Shown in pieces: positions 15,845 through 22,704 of a DNA stretch of 64,000 nucleotides. The position numbers were made by a program, and so were the translations under genes. This stretch comes from GCA-2731375 sp964344935 (GTDB lineage Bacteria; Pseudomonadota; Alphaproteobacteria; GCA-2731375). How positions within the stretch are numbered: position 1 is the first letter of the stretch; each line of letters opens with the position of its first letter. The DNA lies in assembly GCA_964344935.1 (NCBI GenBank), contig CAYFPL010000003.1, positions 372,001 through 436,000 of the forward strand, written 5' to 3'. The notes under the pieces were generated by a model, which was not told where the DNA came from, did no database searches, and saw only the letters and a list, made by a program, of their open reading frames with translations.

Positions 15845-16963
15845 ATGGCCCTTGAACTTCGCTCCACCATAAAATCCGGCGGCACCCTTGAAATCCTGCT
15901 GGCCGAGGTGCCGGTCCCCGAACCCAAGGATAACGAGGTCGTCGTCCGGGTCGAGGCGACGCCGATCAATCCATCCGACCTGGGCCTTTTGTTCGGTGCC
16001 GCGGATATGACCACGGCCACATTCTCGGGCGATGCCCATAGCCCCGTCGTGACGGCGGAAGTGCCCGACGGCCTGATGAAATCCATGGCCGGCCGGCTGG
16101 ACCAATCCTTGCCCGTCGGCAACGAGGGCGCGGGCGTGGTGGTCGCGGCAGGCGGTTCCGACAGGGCCCAGGCCCTGATGGGCAAAACCGTCTCCATCAT
16201 CGGCGGGGCCATGTATTCCCAATTCCGCGCCGTACGGGTCGACCAATGCCTGGAGATGCCGGAAGGCGTGACGCCGGCCCAGGCCGCTTCCTGGTTCGTC
16301 AATCCCATGACCGCCCAGGGCATGGTGGAAACCATGCGTATGGAAGGGCATAGCGCCCTGGTGCATACGGCGGCAGCATCGAACCTGGGCCAGATGCTGG
16401 TCAAGATCTGCCTGCAGGATGGCGTCGATCTGGTCAATATTGTGCGCAAACCGGAACAGGCGGCGTTATTGAAAGGCCTCGGCGCCAAATATGTCTGCGA
16501 TTCGTCCTCCGAGAATTTTATAGACGAACTGACGGACGCCTTGGCCGAAACGGGGGCTACGGTGGCGTTCGATGCCATTGGCGGCGGCCGTCTGGCGGGT
16601 CAGATCCTCACCTGCATGGAGGCGGCCCTAAACCGCAACGCCACGGAATACAGCCGCTATGGCTCCACCACCCACAAACAGGTCTATATCTACGGTGGCC
16701 TGGACCGGGGCCCGACGGAATTCAACCGCGGTTTCGGCATGATGTGGGGCGTGGGTGGCTGGCTTTTGACGCCATTTCTGCAGAAAGCCGGCCGTGACGT
16801 CATCTCGCGGCTGCGCCAGCGGGTGGCGGCGGAGATCACCACCACGTTCGCGTCCGGCTACACCAGCGAGGTAACTTTGGCGGAAATGCTGACGCCGGAG
16901 GCGGTGGCGGTCTATGGCAAGCAGGCGACGGGGGAGAAATTCCTGGTCAAACCCAACGGTTAG
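15845..16963 (+). CDS. MDR-family oxidoreductase (quinone-reductase-like)
   Basis: Medium-chain dehydrogenase/reductase of 372 residues. It has a GroES-like N-terminal domain (EVVVRVEATPINPSDLGLLF) and a nucleotide-binding domain with the core ALVHTAAASNLGQMLVKICL. The zinc-binding cysteines and histidine of alcohol dehydrogenases are absent, as in quinone-oxidoreductase-like members. ATG 15845 was preferred to the TTG two codons upstream. The natural substrate is unknown. It follows the pseudo-phosphatase on the same strand after 44 bases. Confidence 0.82.
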   Translation: MALELRSTIKSGGTLEILLAEVPVPEPKDNEVVVRVEATPINPSDLGLLFGAADMTTATFSGDAHSPVVTAEVPDGLMKSMAGRLDQSLPVGNEGAGVVVAAGGSDRAQALMGKTVSIIGGAMYSQFRAVRVDQCLEMPEGVTPAQAASWFVNPMTAQGMVETMRMEGHSALVHTAAASNLGQMLVKICLQDGVDLVNIVRKPEQAALLKGLGAKYVCDSSSENFIDELTDALAETGATVAFDAIGGGRLAGQILTCMEAALNRNATEYSRYGSTTHKQVYIYGGLDRGPTEFNRGFGMMWGVGGWLLTPFLQKAGRDVISRLRQRVAAEITTTFASGYTSEVTLAEMLTPEAVAVYGKQATGEKFLVKPNG

Positions 16964-17059
16964 GACTAGATATCCGCGCGCTTGCGCTTATTTTGTCCCT
17001 ATGGGTGATGTATAAAGCGGCAGCCTGGGTTTTGCGGCCGCTGAAGGGGAAATAACAGT

Positions 17060-18004
17060 ATGCCGATCAAGGTGCCGGATAATTTGCCGGCGAAAGCGAC
17101 GCTGGAAGGCGAAGGCGTTCTGATGATTTCGGAACGGGCCGCCGTGCGTCAGGACATCCGGCCCCTGGAAATCGCCCTTTTGAACCTGATGCCTGAGAAG
17201 ATCAAGACGGAAACCCAGATCGCCCGGCTTTTGGGCGTGACGCCGTTGCAGATCGAACTCACCCTTGTCACCACCTCCTCCTATGCCCCCCGCAACACCT
17301 CGGCCGAGCATATGCTGGCCTTCTACCGCCCCTGGGAAGAGGTGCGGGAGCGGAAATTTGACGGCCTGATCATCACCGGTGCCCCCGTTGAAACACTGCC
17401 CTACGAAGATGTCGCCTATTGGCAGGAACTGACCCGCATCTTCGATTGGTCACAGAGCCATATTCAGGAAACCTACAACATTTGTTGGGCAGCGCAGGCG
17501 GCATTGAAGCATTTTCACGGCGTGCCCAAATACCAGTTGCCGGAAAAGATGTTCGGGGTCTTTCCCCATCATGTACGCGGCGGACAGGACCGCTTGCTGC
17601 GGGGCTTCAACGATGAAATCCCCATCCCCGTCAGCCGCCATACGGAAGTGCGGCGCGAGGACCTGCCGGACGTGCCGGGCCTGGAAGTGTTGCTGGATTC
17701 GGACGAAGCCGGCCTGTGCATGATCCGCGACGAAGCGCACCGCCAGCTTTATATGTTCAACCACCTGGAATACGACACCGTCACCCTGGGCGATGAGTAT
17801 CGCCGCGATGTTGCGGAAGGCGCGCCGATCCGCCCGCCGGCCTATTATTTCCCGGATGACGATCCCGAACAGCCACCGCGCAACCGCTGGCGGGCGCACG
17901 CCAACGTGCTGTTTACCAACTGGATCAACGACCTCTATCAATCGACCTCATTCGAACTGGCCGATTTGCCCGTCCCGCGGGCGCCCCTGCGCCGGACCGG
18001 TTGA
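17060..18004 (+). CDS. metA: Homoserine O-acetyltransferase, MetA family
   Basis: Acylates homoserine in methionine synthesis. The 314-residue protein has the catalytic cysteine exactly at residue 142 (YNICWAAQAAL) and the His-Glu pair in FNHLEYD, as in E. coli MetA. Residue 111 is glutamate (TGAPVETLP) where E. coli has glycine; structural work on this family ties Glu111 to acetyl-CoA and Gly111 to succinyl-CoA, so I call it the acetyl type. GAAGGGGAAA precedes ATG 17060. I see no SAM riboswitch in the 96-base leader. Confidence 0.92.
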   Translation: MPIKVPDNLPAKATLEGEGVLMISERAAVRQDIRPLEIALLNLMPEKIKTETQIARLLGVTPLQIELTLVTTSSYAPRNTSAEHMLAFYRPWEEVRERKFDGLIITGAPVETLPYEDVAYWQELTRIFDWSQSHIQETYNICWAAQAALKHFHGVPKYQLPEKMFGVFPHHVRGGQDRLLRGFNDEIPIPVSRHTEVRREDLPDVPGLEVLLDSDEAGLCMIRDEAHRQLYMFNHLEYDTVTLGDEYRRDVAEGAPIRPPAYYFPDDDPEQPPRNRWRAHANVLFTNWINDLYQSTSFELADLPVPRAPLRRTG

Positions 18005-18140
18005 GACCCCGGCCCCTGTGGCGGCAACGATAACGGCTTGAACGCGGTCAGGTGACTTGGCATTGATTGGTTTGGTGCCAGTCAAATCATTTTATTCGGA
18101 GACAAATTATTCATTGGCCCGGTTCTGAGTTGGAATCAGC

Positions 18141-18168
18141 TTTAATTATATACTGTCCCCGGAATTGC
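18141..18168 (-). repeat. REP-like element, copy A
   Basis: Read on the minus strand, the segment contains CCGGGGACAGTATATAATTAA. The core GGGGACAGTATAT with a following AATTAA is shared with copy B at 20770-20810 in the opposite orientation. This sequence class is commonly found beside RAYT (Y1-type REP-associated) transposases. It forms the 3' end of the 78-residue reading frame. Confidence 0.55.
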
Positions 18169-18378
18169 TTCATTGCGAAGGCCGACGAGATCGTATTCGT
18201 CCCTGATTTTTTTGTTGAAGAACGCCAGCGCTTCGGGTTCGAATTCAAACTCCTTGGCCGCGTAATTTTCGAGTTGCTCCATCCCAAGGCTTTGACTTGG
18301 GTTAAGCTCGACACGGTAGGCGAGGCGTGTCAGCAGTTGCTGCTGAATAACGGAATTGATGTTTGTGGCATCGGACAT
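18142..18378 (-). CDS. Hypothetical 78-aa protein, probably cut at its 3' end
   Basis: I do not recognise this protein. It is acidic and helical (MSDATNINSVIQQQLLTRLA, then EQLENYAAKEFEFEPEALAF), soluble, and lies 19 bases after the lipoprotein gene with a GAGGCGAG ribosome site, so it looks co-transcribed with it. The last five or six codons are supplied by the REP-like element at 18141-18168, so the original protein probably ran further. Its base composition is lower in GC than flanking core genes. Confidence 0.5.
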   Translation of the reverse strand: MSDATNINSVIQQQLLTRLAYRVELNPSQSLGMEQLENYAAKEFEFEPEALAFFNKKIRDEYDLVGLRNEAIPGTVYN

Positions 18379-18397
18379 CTTTGAATTCTCGCCTCAG

Positions 18398-19177
18398 CTA
18401 TTGGTTTTTGGTCGGTAGCAATACTTGCTCTGGGAGGAAGATTTCTGCCGGGTTCTTGCAGTCAAGGCCGCCGTTAGTTTTTGCAAAATTGATGAAATTG
18501 CTTCGGTGTTCGGCTACGAGGCTGTTGTCATGTCGATCAATGACAAACTTGATGAGAGTTACTAAGCGGCCATAGGATCGATCGCGGCCGATCTTGTCAT
18601 TTCGTATCTCGTAACGGGCGGTGAATTTCTCGATGGGCCAGGTGGCAATACAGGTGTCTTCCCATATTTCGAACCTCTTTACCCGGCCGCTTCTGTTTGC
18701 CAACGAATGCCATCTCTCGAATATGCGGCAATTCGGGTGGCCAATTTTTTCTTTTGTGAAACGGTAAAGGCCCGGCTTGTCCACTTTGTAACTCAATAGA
18801 CCCTTAAGCTGAAAATCCGAATTGGGACGATTGCGGTCGAAAAACTCTTGCGATGCACTCGCCTCGACAAAGCGGTATCTGCCGGGACGTTTGGAATCAC
18901 CCAACGCGTAATCACAAAAGCCCTTACAGCCCTCAGCCGTGGTGTCCACGAAGCCGGCAACATCCTTCGCCGTGCGGTAGATTTTCAGGCCCTCGTGCTC
19001 GTCGCAGAGTTTTTGCATCTCTGGCGGCGGTGTCCGAAACGGCGGTGCCGTAATGGCGCCGACCAGGGCATAAGTGTGCCGTTCGGAGCACGCGCTCAAT
19101 AACAAAACCGCACAAAGGATTAGTGCGACAGACAATTGCCGCCGAACAGGTAAGCCGTACTGCCTCACGACCCCCAT
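18398..19177 (-). CDS. Hypothetical lipoprotein in the RTX-acyltransferase operon
   Basis: The 259-residue protein has a lipoprotein signal peptide ending LLLSAC, so Cys30 would be lipidated. The mature protein is rich in Cys (CDEHEG, EGCKGFCDYAL, HPNCRIF, DTCIATW) and in charged residues, with no recognised domain. Its start lies inside the end of the acyltransferase gene (13-base overlap), so the two are coupled. Codon use and GC are lower than in surrounding genes, which suits acquisition by transfer. Likely location is the periplasmic or outer-membrane face. Confidence 0.68.
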   Translation of the reverse strand: MGVVRQYGLPVRRQLSVALILCAVLLLSACSERHTYALVGAITAPPFRTPPPEMQKLCDEHEGLKIYRTAKDVAGFVDTTAEGCKGFCDYALGDSKRPGRYRFVEASASQEFFDRNRPNSDFQLKGLLSYKVDKPGLYRFTKEKIGHPNCRIFERWHSLANRSGRVKRFEIWEDTCIATWPIEKFTARYEIRNDKIGRDRSYGRLVTLIKFVIDRHDNSLVAEHRSNFINFAKTNGGLDCKNPAEIFLPEQVLLPTKNQ

Positions 19178-19857
19178 TCACCTACCTCAAACCCCGTTCC
19201 ATCCATCTTCGCCCGCACTGTTTTCACGGCCCGGCCCGTGAAGGTTTGTTCGCGGAGTTGTTTGGCGGCTTCGGCCAGGCCGCCGAAGGGGCAGACCAGG
19301 TCGACGAGCCATAGGTTGGGGCCGCTCTGCCAGTCGCTCGGGGCAAGGCGCAGGCGGGGGGCGGCAAAGGGGGGTTGCGGGGTTGGTTGGGATGACGGTG
19401 AGGCTGCTGCCTCTGTGGACGCATCGTCTGCCGTGTCGGACCCATCGGCCGGCGGCGCGGCGCTGGCCACCGGGGCGCCCAGGCTTTCGATCAAGCGCGC
19501 TTCCACTTCGTCGGACAGCAGGGCCCATGAAGCAAAAGCCACGGGCATGTTGTCCCGGCGCCACAGGCGGAATTGCTTGCACGCGATGGGCGGCAGCAAC
19601 AGCCATTCCAGATCCCCAACGAACAGATGCCGATGCGGGGCTGAGCGCATCATCACCCACGCCGCCTGACCCAACAGTTCCGATAAGTTGGGGGCGGAAA
19701 GATCCTGCGCCGCCTGTTCCGATGTTGCCCGTTCCGATGTGACTTGTTCCGCCGCCGGGTCCGCCGCCGTTTGATCCGCCGCGACCTGGTCCGCTACTGG
19801 TTCCGGTACCGCTTGATCGGCCGCTTGATCAGGGGTTTGGGGACCGGCCGGGGTCAT
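19165..19857 (-). CDS. RTX toxin-activating lysine acyltransferase (HlyC/CyaC family)
   Basis: These enzymes move a fatty acyl chain from acyl carrier protein to internal lysines of RTX toxins. The 230-residue protein shows the family blocks: LGQAAWVMMRSAPHRHLF with the catalytic His after SAP, the FRLWRRDNMPVAFASWALLS strand-helix, and APSDWQSGPNLWLVDLVCPF with the catalytic Asp. Two low-complexity segments are unusual: an Ala/Asp/Gln-rich N-terminal extension (residues 1-55) and a Ser/Ala/Pro-rich insertion before the APSDW block. No RTX toxin gene is in the window. Start ATG 19857 overlaps the stop of the 51-aa gene (ATGA). Confidence 0.85.
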   Translation of the reverse strand: MTPAGPQTPDQAADQAVPEPVADQVAADQTAADPAAEQVTSERATSEQAAQDLSAPNLSELLGQAAWVMMRSAPHRHLFVGDLEWLLLPPIACKQFRLWRRDNMPVAFASWALLSDEVEARLIESLGAPVASAAPPADGSDTADDASTEAAASPSSQPTPQPPFAAPRLRLAPSDWQSGPNLWLVDLVCPFGGLAEAAKQLREQTFTGRAVKTVRAKMDGTGFEVGEWGS

Positions 19858-20009
19858 GACGGCTCCGGAGCCCCGCCTGTGGCGCCGCCACCAAGACCCG
19901 CCAGGCCGCCATCGACCGACGCTGGCGCGGTCGCCGTTTTGGTTATGCCTTTGGCCGTACGCCCGGCAATCACTTCGGCCGCCCGCACAACCCAGATGCG
20001 CGTTGCCAT
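19854..20009 (-). CDS. Small peptide gene (51 aa) coupled to the acyltransferase
   Basis: The frame begins MATRIWVVRAAEVIAGRTAK and ends in a glycine-rich stretch (GGLAGLGGGATGG). It stops in ATGA shared with the acyltransferase start, so it is probably translated and coupled. Two lysines (residues 20 and 24) lie in a short hydrophobic-basic segment. I do not recognise a family. It could be a leader peptide, or a small substrate of the acyltransferase; both are inference. It faces the truncated secretion ATPase across a 284-base AT-rich gap. Confidence 0.5.
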   Translation of the reverse strand: MATRIWVVRAAEVIAGRTAKGITKTATAPASVDGGLAGLGGGATGGAPEPS

Positions 20010-20293
20010 ACGCTAACCCTCCCCATGCCATCATTCGTTAACAAAGTGTTAACCGCAAGTCTAAATTTGGTTAATTTTCGATTTTTGACACAATTATCTG
20101 TGGATAACCGCGTGCATTGCCCGTATAGATATTGTTATACGACTTTTGGCTGAATAAAATTGAGTCATAAGATTCAGATTTGAAGCATATATACGTATGC
20201 AGTCGAGCGAAACGGGCGGGAATAAAGGGAACTCTAAAAACGAAATCGTGGCTTTGGCGGTGAATTAGTTCGCCGCCGTCTTGACGGGATCGC
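20010..20293. other. AT-rich divergent control region of the RTX-acyltransferase island
   Basis: A 284-base gap of distinctly low GC between the minus-strand operon and the plus-strand truncated ATPase. It holds GTTAAACAAAGTGTTAAC near 20037-20054 and several A/T runs likely to contain promoters for both directions. TTAA boxes here are eight bases apart, not the seven of a CtrA site. I see no gene. Confidence 0.4.
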
Positions 20294-20911
20294 GTGTTGA
20301 CCAAGGATAGGGAGGCCAACAAGTTGCAAGCTGCGGAAAAACCCGCATCGCCGCCGAAACCGGCGATGGGACCAGCAGTGGCGCCGGCCGTAGGGGCCGC
20401 AGCCGCGCCGGCCGCCGTGCCGGGCGGGGGGACGCCCGACACCGGCCTGACCTGCCTGTTGCTCATGGCCCGATACTTCCGCATGGCTGCCGATGGCGAC
20501 CAGGTACGTCACGAATTGGGCCTGACGGCGGAGCAGCCGTTCGGCGAGGACGACATCCTGCGCGCCGCCAAGCGCCTGGAGATCAAGGCCCGGGCCATCA
20601 CCCGCAAGCCCACCCGCCTGGACCGGGTCGCCCTGCCGGCCATGGGGCAATGGCGGGACGAGGTCGTAGAAGTCGATAATCATGATTACGGCGCCGATGG
20701 GGCAGAGCGGGGCGAAAGACGCCCGGGCGGCTGGTTCATTTTGGCCAAGCTGGCGGACGACAAGGTCCTGGAATACGGGGACAGTATATCAATTAATTGC
20801 ATATTCCCCCAACTAGCCTTTCGGCCGACCGGGCTTCCGGTGGCGCATGGGGTGGCCGTCGGCGGTTTCCAGGCCGTCGAGCCAATGAGCGGCGCGCAGG
20901 CCGGCGGTTAG
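20294..20911 (+). pseudogene. Truncated type I secretion ATPase (HlyB type): C39-like domain only
   Basis: Residues about 45-165 match the C39-peptidase-like domain at the N-terminus of HlyB-type exporters: TGLTCLLLMARYFRMAADGD, EDDILRAAKRLEIKARAI, then GGWFILAKLADDKVLEYGD. The catalytic Cys is Thr and the catalytic His is Trp, so it is the inactive substrate-binding version. The membrane and ATP-binding domains (some 550 residues) are missing. Homology stops where REP-like copy B begins at 20770; the remaining codons read through the element and the RAYT remnant. It starts at GTG 20294 with an Ala/Pro-rich leader. Confidence 0.72.
20770..20810 (+). repeat. REP-like element, copy B
   Basis: Starts GGAATACGGGGACAGTATAT and ends GCATATTCCCCC, so GGAATA and TATTCC form the ends of an inverted repeat, with CGGGGACAGTATAT matching copy A. 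It sits right at the point where the secretion-ATPase homology ends and just beyond the C-terminus of a RAYT remnant read on the minus strand, the expected place for a RAYT-flanking REP. Confidence 0.6.
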
Positions 20912-20920
20912 GCGCCGGCT
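20813..20920 (-). pseudogene. C-terminal remnant of a REP-associated (RAYT/Y1) transposase
   Basis: On the minus strand a frame ends HWLDGLETADG, HPMRHRKPGRPKG, then TAG at 20815-20813. The closing KPGRPK after a WLxxLE helix is the typical end of RAYT transposases, and the REP-like copy B follows immediately. Only about 35 codons remain before the ppiC stop, so the element is dead. Assigned from the tail motif and context alone. Confidence 0.5.
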
Positions 20921-21201
20921 TAGTCCGTGCGGCTGGTAACCTCGAGAAGGTGATAGCCGAACTGGGTCTTAACAGGGCCCTGCACTTCGTTGACATTGGC
21001 GCTGAACACCACTTGGTCGAATTCTGGCACCATCTGGCCAGGACCGAATGAACCCAATTCGCCGCCGCTGGCGCCTGAGGGGCAGGAGGAATGCGCCCGC
21101 GCCAGTTCGGCGAAATCACCCCCTTCGGCGATCTTGTCCTTGAGTTCCTGGCAGAACGCCTCGCTATCAACCAGAATGTGCCTTGCGGTGGCCTGGGCCA
21201 T
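20920..21201 (-). CDS. ppiC: Parvulin-type peptidyl-prolyl isomerase
   Basis: Small single-domain parvulin of 93 residues that speeds cis-trans isomerisation of proline bonds. It shows ARHILVDSE at the start, the GGDFAELARAHSSCPSG segment, GGELGSFGPGQMVPEFD and the C-terminal TQFGYHLLEVTSR, all standard for PpiC. There is no signal peptide, so it acts in the cytoplasm. It ends directly against the RAYT remnant. Symbol by similarity to E. coli PpiC. Confidence 0.93.
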   Translation of the reverse strand: MAQATARHILVDSEAFCQELKDKIAEGGDFAELARAHSSCPSGASGGELGSFGPGQMVPEFDQVVFSANVNEVQGPVKTQFGYHLLEVTSRTD

Positions 21202-21252
21202 GAATTTTCTCCTTAGTGGGTTTGCTTGCTCTTCTAATAGCGCGTATCGGCA

Positions 21253-21735
21253 TCATTTGCCGCAGCATTTCTTGAATTTTTTCCCCGAGCCGCAGGGGCA
21301 GGGGTCGTTGCGACCCACTTTTTGCGATCTGACGGTGGGCGCCTTGGGGTTCATCTGGCAGCCGGCAAAAACCCAGCGGCCATCCTCTCGCGTGAAATAG
21401 GACAATTCATGATGGGCCACCTGTTGCATGCCGTTGCGATAGCGGGCAACGAATTCGACCTCGCCGGTCTCGTCCTCCTCGCTCCCCTTGGCTGTACGGC
21501 GGATTTCAAGGCCCAGCCACTTGGTGTTTTCGAAGGATTGATCGTCCTCCCCTGGCTCCATATCGGCCCTTTGCTCATTAGACAGTGTGGCCGTGAGATA
21601 GTCCAGATTGCCCAGCACATGGGCGGTATATCGGGACCGCATGGTCGCCTCGGCCGTTGGCGCCGCTTCACCGTCAAGGTAAGGCCCGCAACAGCCATCA
21701 AGAGGCTTCGCCGATCCACAGGGGCATTCATTCAT
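21253..21735 (-). CDS. YchJ-family protein with two SEC-C motifs
   Basis: The 160-residue protein has an N-terminal cysteine motif (NECPCGSAKPLDGCCGPYL), a middle NTF2-like region with MRSRYTAHVLGNLDYL, and a C-terminal SEC-C zinc motif (NDPCPCGSGKKFKKCCGK). This is the UPF0225/YchJ layout; the SEC-C motif binds zinc and is also found at the end of SecA. The cellular role of YchJ is unknown. It lies 51 bases downstream-side of ppiC on the same strand. Confidence 0.88.
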   Translation of the reverse strand: MNECPCGSAKPLDGCCGPYLDGEAAPTAEATMRSRYTAHVLGNLDYLTATLSNEQRADMEPGEDDQSFENTKWLGLEIRRTAKGSEEDETGEVEFVARYRNGMQQVAHHELSYFTREDGRWVFAGCQMNPKAPTVRSQKVGRNDPCPCGSGKKFKKCCGK

Positions 21736-21917
21736 CGCACTGCTTCCTTCGCTGGCACTGTATGGACGATCGTTTCGCTAACCTGAACTGCGAAACCACG
21801 GCATTGTCCACTCCTGGCCGATACCTACACTTGTGTTTGCCATATGAACGGCTCATATGCATCGGTAGAATTCGATCTGACGGGAACGTATTGGTTCATT
21901 AGGGACTTTTCAATCTC

Positions 21918-22253
21918 ATGCCAGAACGGGAATCAGTCGTCTTGAAAATTCGGCGGGGCGGACCGGATGAAACGGTCAGTCATTCAGAGTTCGCGTTTGA
22001 ATTCGAAGACGGCCAATCGGTGCTGGACGCCCTGCGCTGGATCCGAAGCAATCGTGATCCGTCCCTCGCGGTGCGCTATTCCTGCATCAACGCCAATGCC
22101 TGCAAGGAATGCGTCATGCGCATCGACGGCAAGACCGGTTATGCCTGCACCACGCCCCTGCGCACCGGCGAGATGCTGGTGGAGCCTTTGCCCAACAAAC
22201 GCCTGATCCGCGACCTGGTGACGGATACTCTGCCACCCGATGAACGTTTGTAG
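21918..22253 (+). CDS. Stand-alone 2Fe-2S protein resembling the N-domain of SdhB
   Basis: The 111-residue protein resembles the N-terminal ferredoxin domain of succinate dehydrogenase/fumarate reductase iron-sulfur subunits: a beta-grasp start (VVLKIRRGG), DGQSVLDALRWIRSNRDPSL, then YSCINANACKECVMRIDG and TGYACTTPL. The ligand spacing is C-x5-C-x2-C-x11-C; SdhB normally has x4 in the first interval. The second domain with 3Fe-4S and 4Fe-4S clusters is absent. No dehydrogenase gene is adjacent. It may be a free electron carrier. Convergent with the hemerythrin gene. Confidence 0.72.
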   Translation: MPERESVVLKIRRGGPDETVSHSEFAFEFEDGQSVLDALRWIRSNRDPSLAVRYSCINANACKECVMRIDGKTGYACTTPLRTGEMLVEPLPNKRLIRDLVTDTLPPDERL

Positions 22254-22271
22254 ATTGATCGATAGTCGTGA

Positions 22272-22688
22272 CTAGCTTCCGTCCTTGCCGGCTTCTGCCT
22301 GTAGCAGGAACGATTTGAAGGCAAGGTCCTCGTTGATGACATCGTCCATGAGGATGAAGACCAGTTCCTTGCGCAGGGCTTGCGCCGCGGGCGGGCTGTC
22401 GCCGGCGCGTTTGGCCAGGGCGGCGATATTCTCCATCTTCACATCCAGGTCGTCATGGTGTTCCCGGTGCTTTTCCGCCAGGGGATAGTCGTGTTTGGCC
22501 AGCAAGGCCTCTTCCCGTTCGAAATGCTGGCGCGAGAACTCGATGAAATTGGGCACCAGTTCGGCACATTCGCCGGCCCGGCCGTCGTCGATGGCATCGG
22601 TGATCTCGTTGATGATCTCCACCAGGCGTCGATGATCGGCGTCGATGGTCTCGACCTCGATTTTGAATGACTGGGTAATCTCCACCAT
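22272..22688 (-). CDS. Bacteriohemerythrin with one altered iron ligand
   Basis: Four-helix di-iron protein, 138 residues. Ligands visible are His19 (DADHRRL), His55 and Glu59 (RQHFEREEALL), His74 and His78 (AEKHREHHDD), and Asp121 (NEDLAFKSF). The fifth histidine (WLxxHI in most members) is Asp116 here (ILMDDVINED). It lies 16 bases after fbpC on the same strand, so it is probably in the Fur-controlled iron operon. Roles known for the family are oxygen binding, sensing and iron storage; which applies here is unknown. Confidence 0.85.
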   Translation of the reverse strand: MVEITQSFKIEVETIDADHRRLVEIINEITDAIDDGRAGECAELVPNFIEFSRQHFEREEALLAKHDYPLAEKHREHHDDLDVKMENIAALAKRAGDSPPAAQALRKELVFILMDDVINEDLAFKSFLLQAEAGKDGS

Positions 22689-22704
22689 GAAACGTCTCTT
22701 ATGA

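Noticed and set aside
16964..17059. Possible SAM-II riboswitch before metA.
   Set aside because: SAM-II elements often precede met genes in alphaproteobacteria, but the leader lacks the conserved pseudoknot segments; only GCGCGCTTGCGC pairs locally.
20037..20054. CtrA-type site in the divergent region of the RTX-acyltransferase island.
   Set aside because: TTAA boxes are eight bases apart; CtrA needs seven. The palindrome may still bind another regulator.
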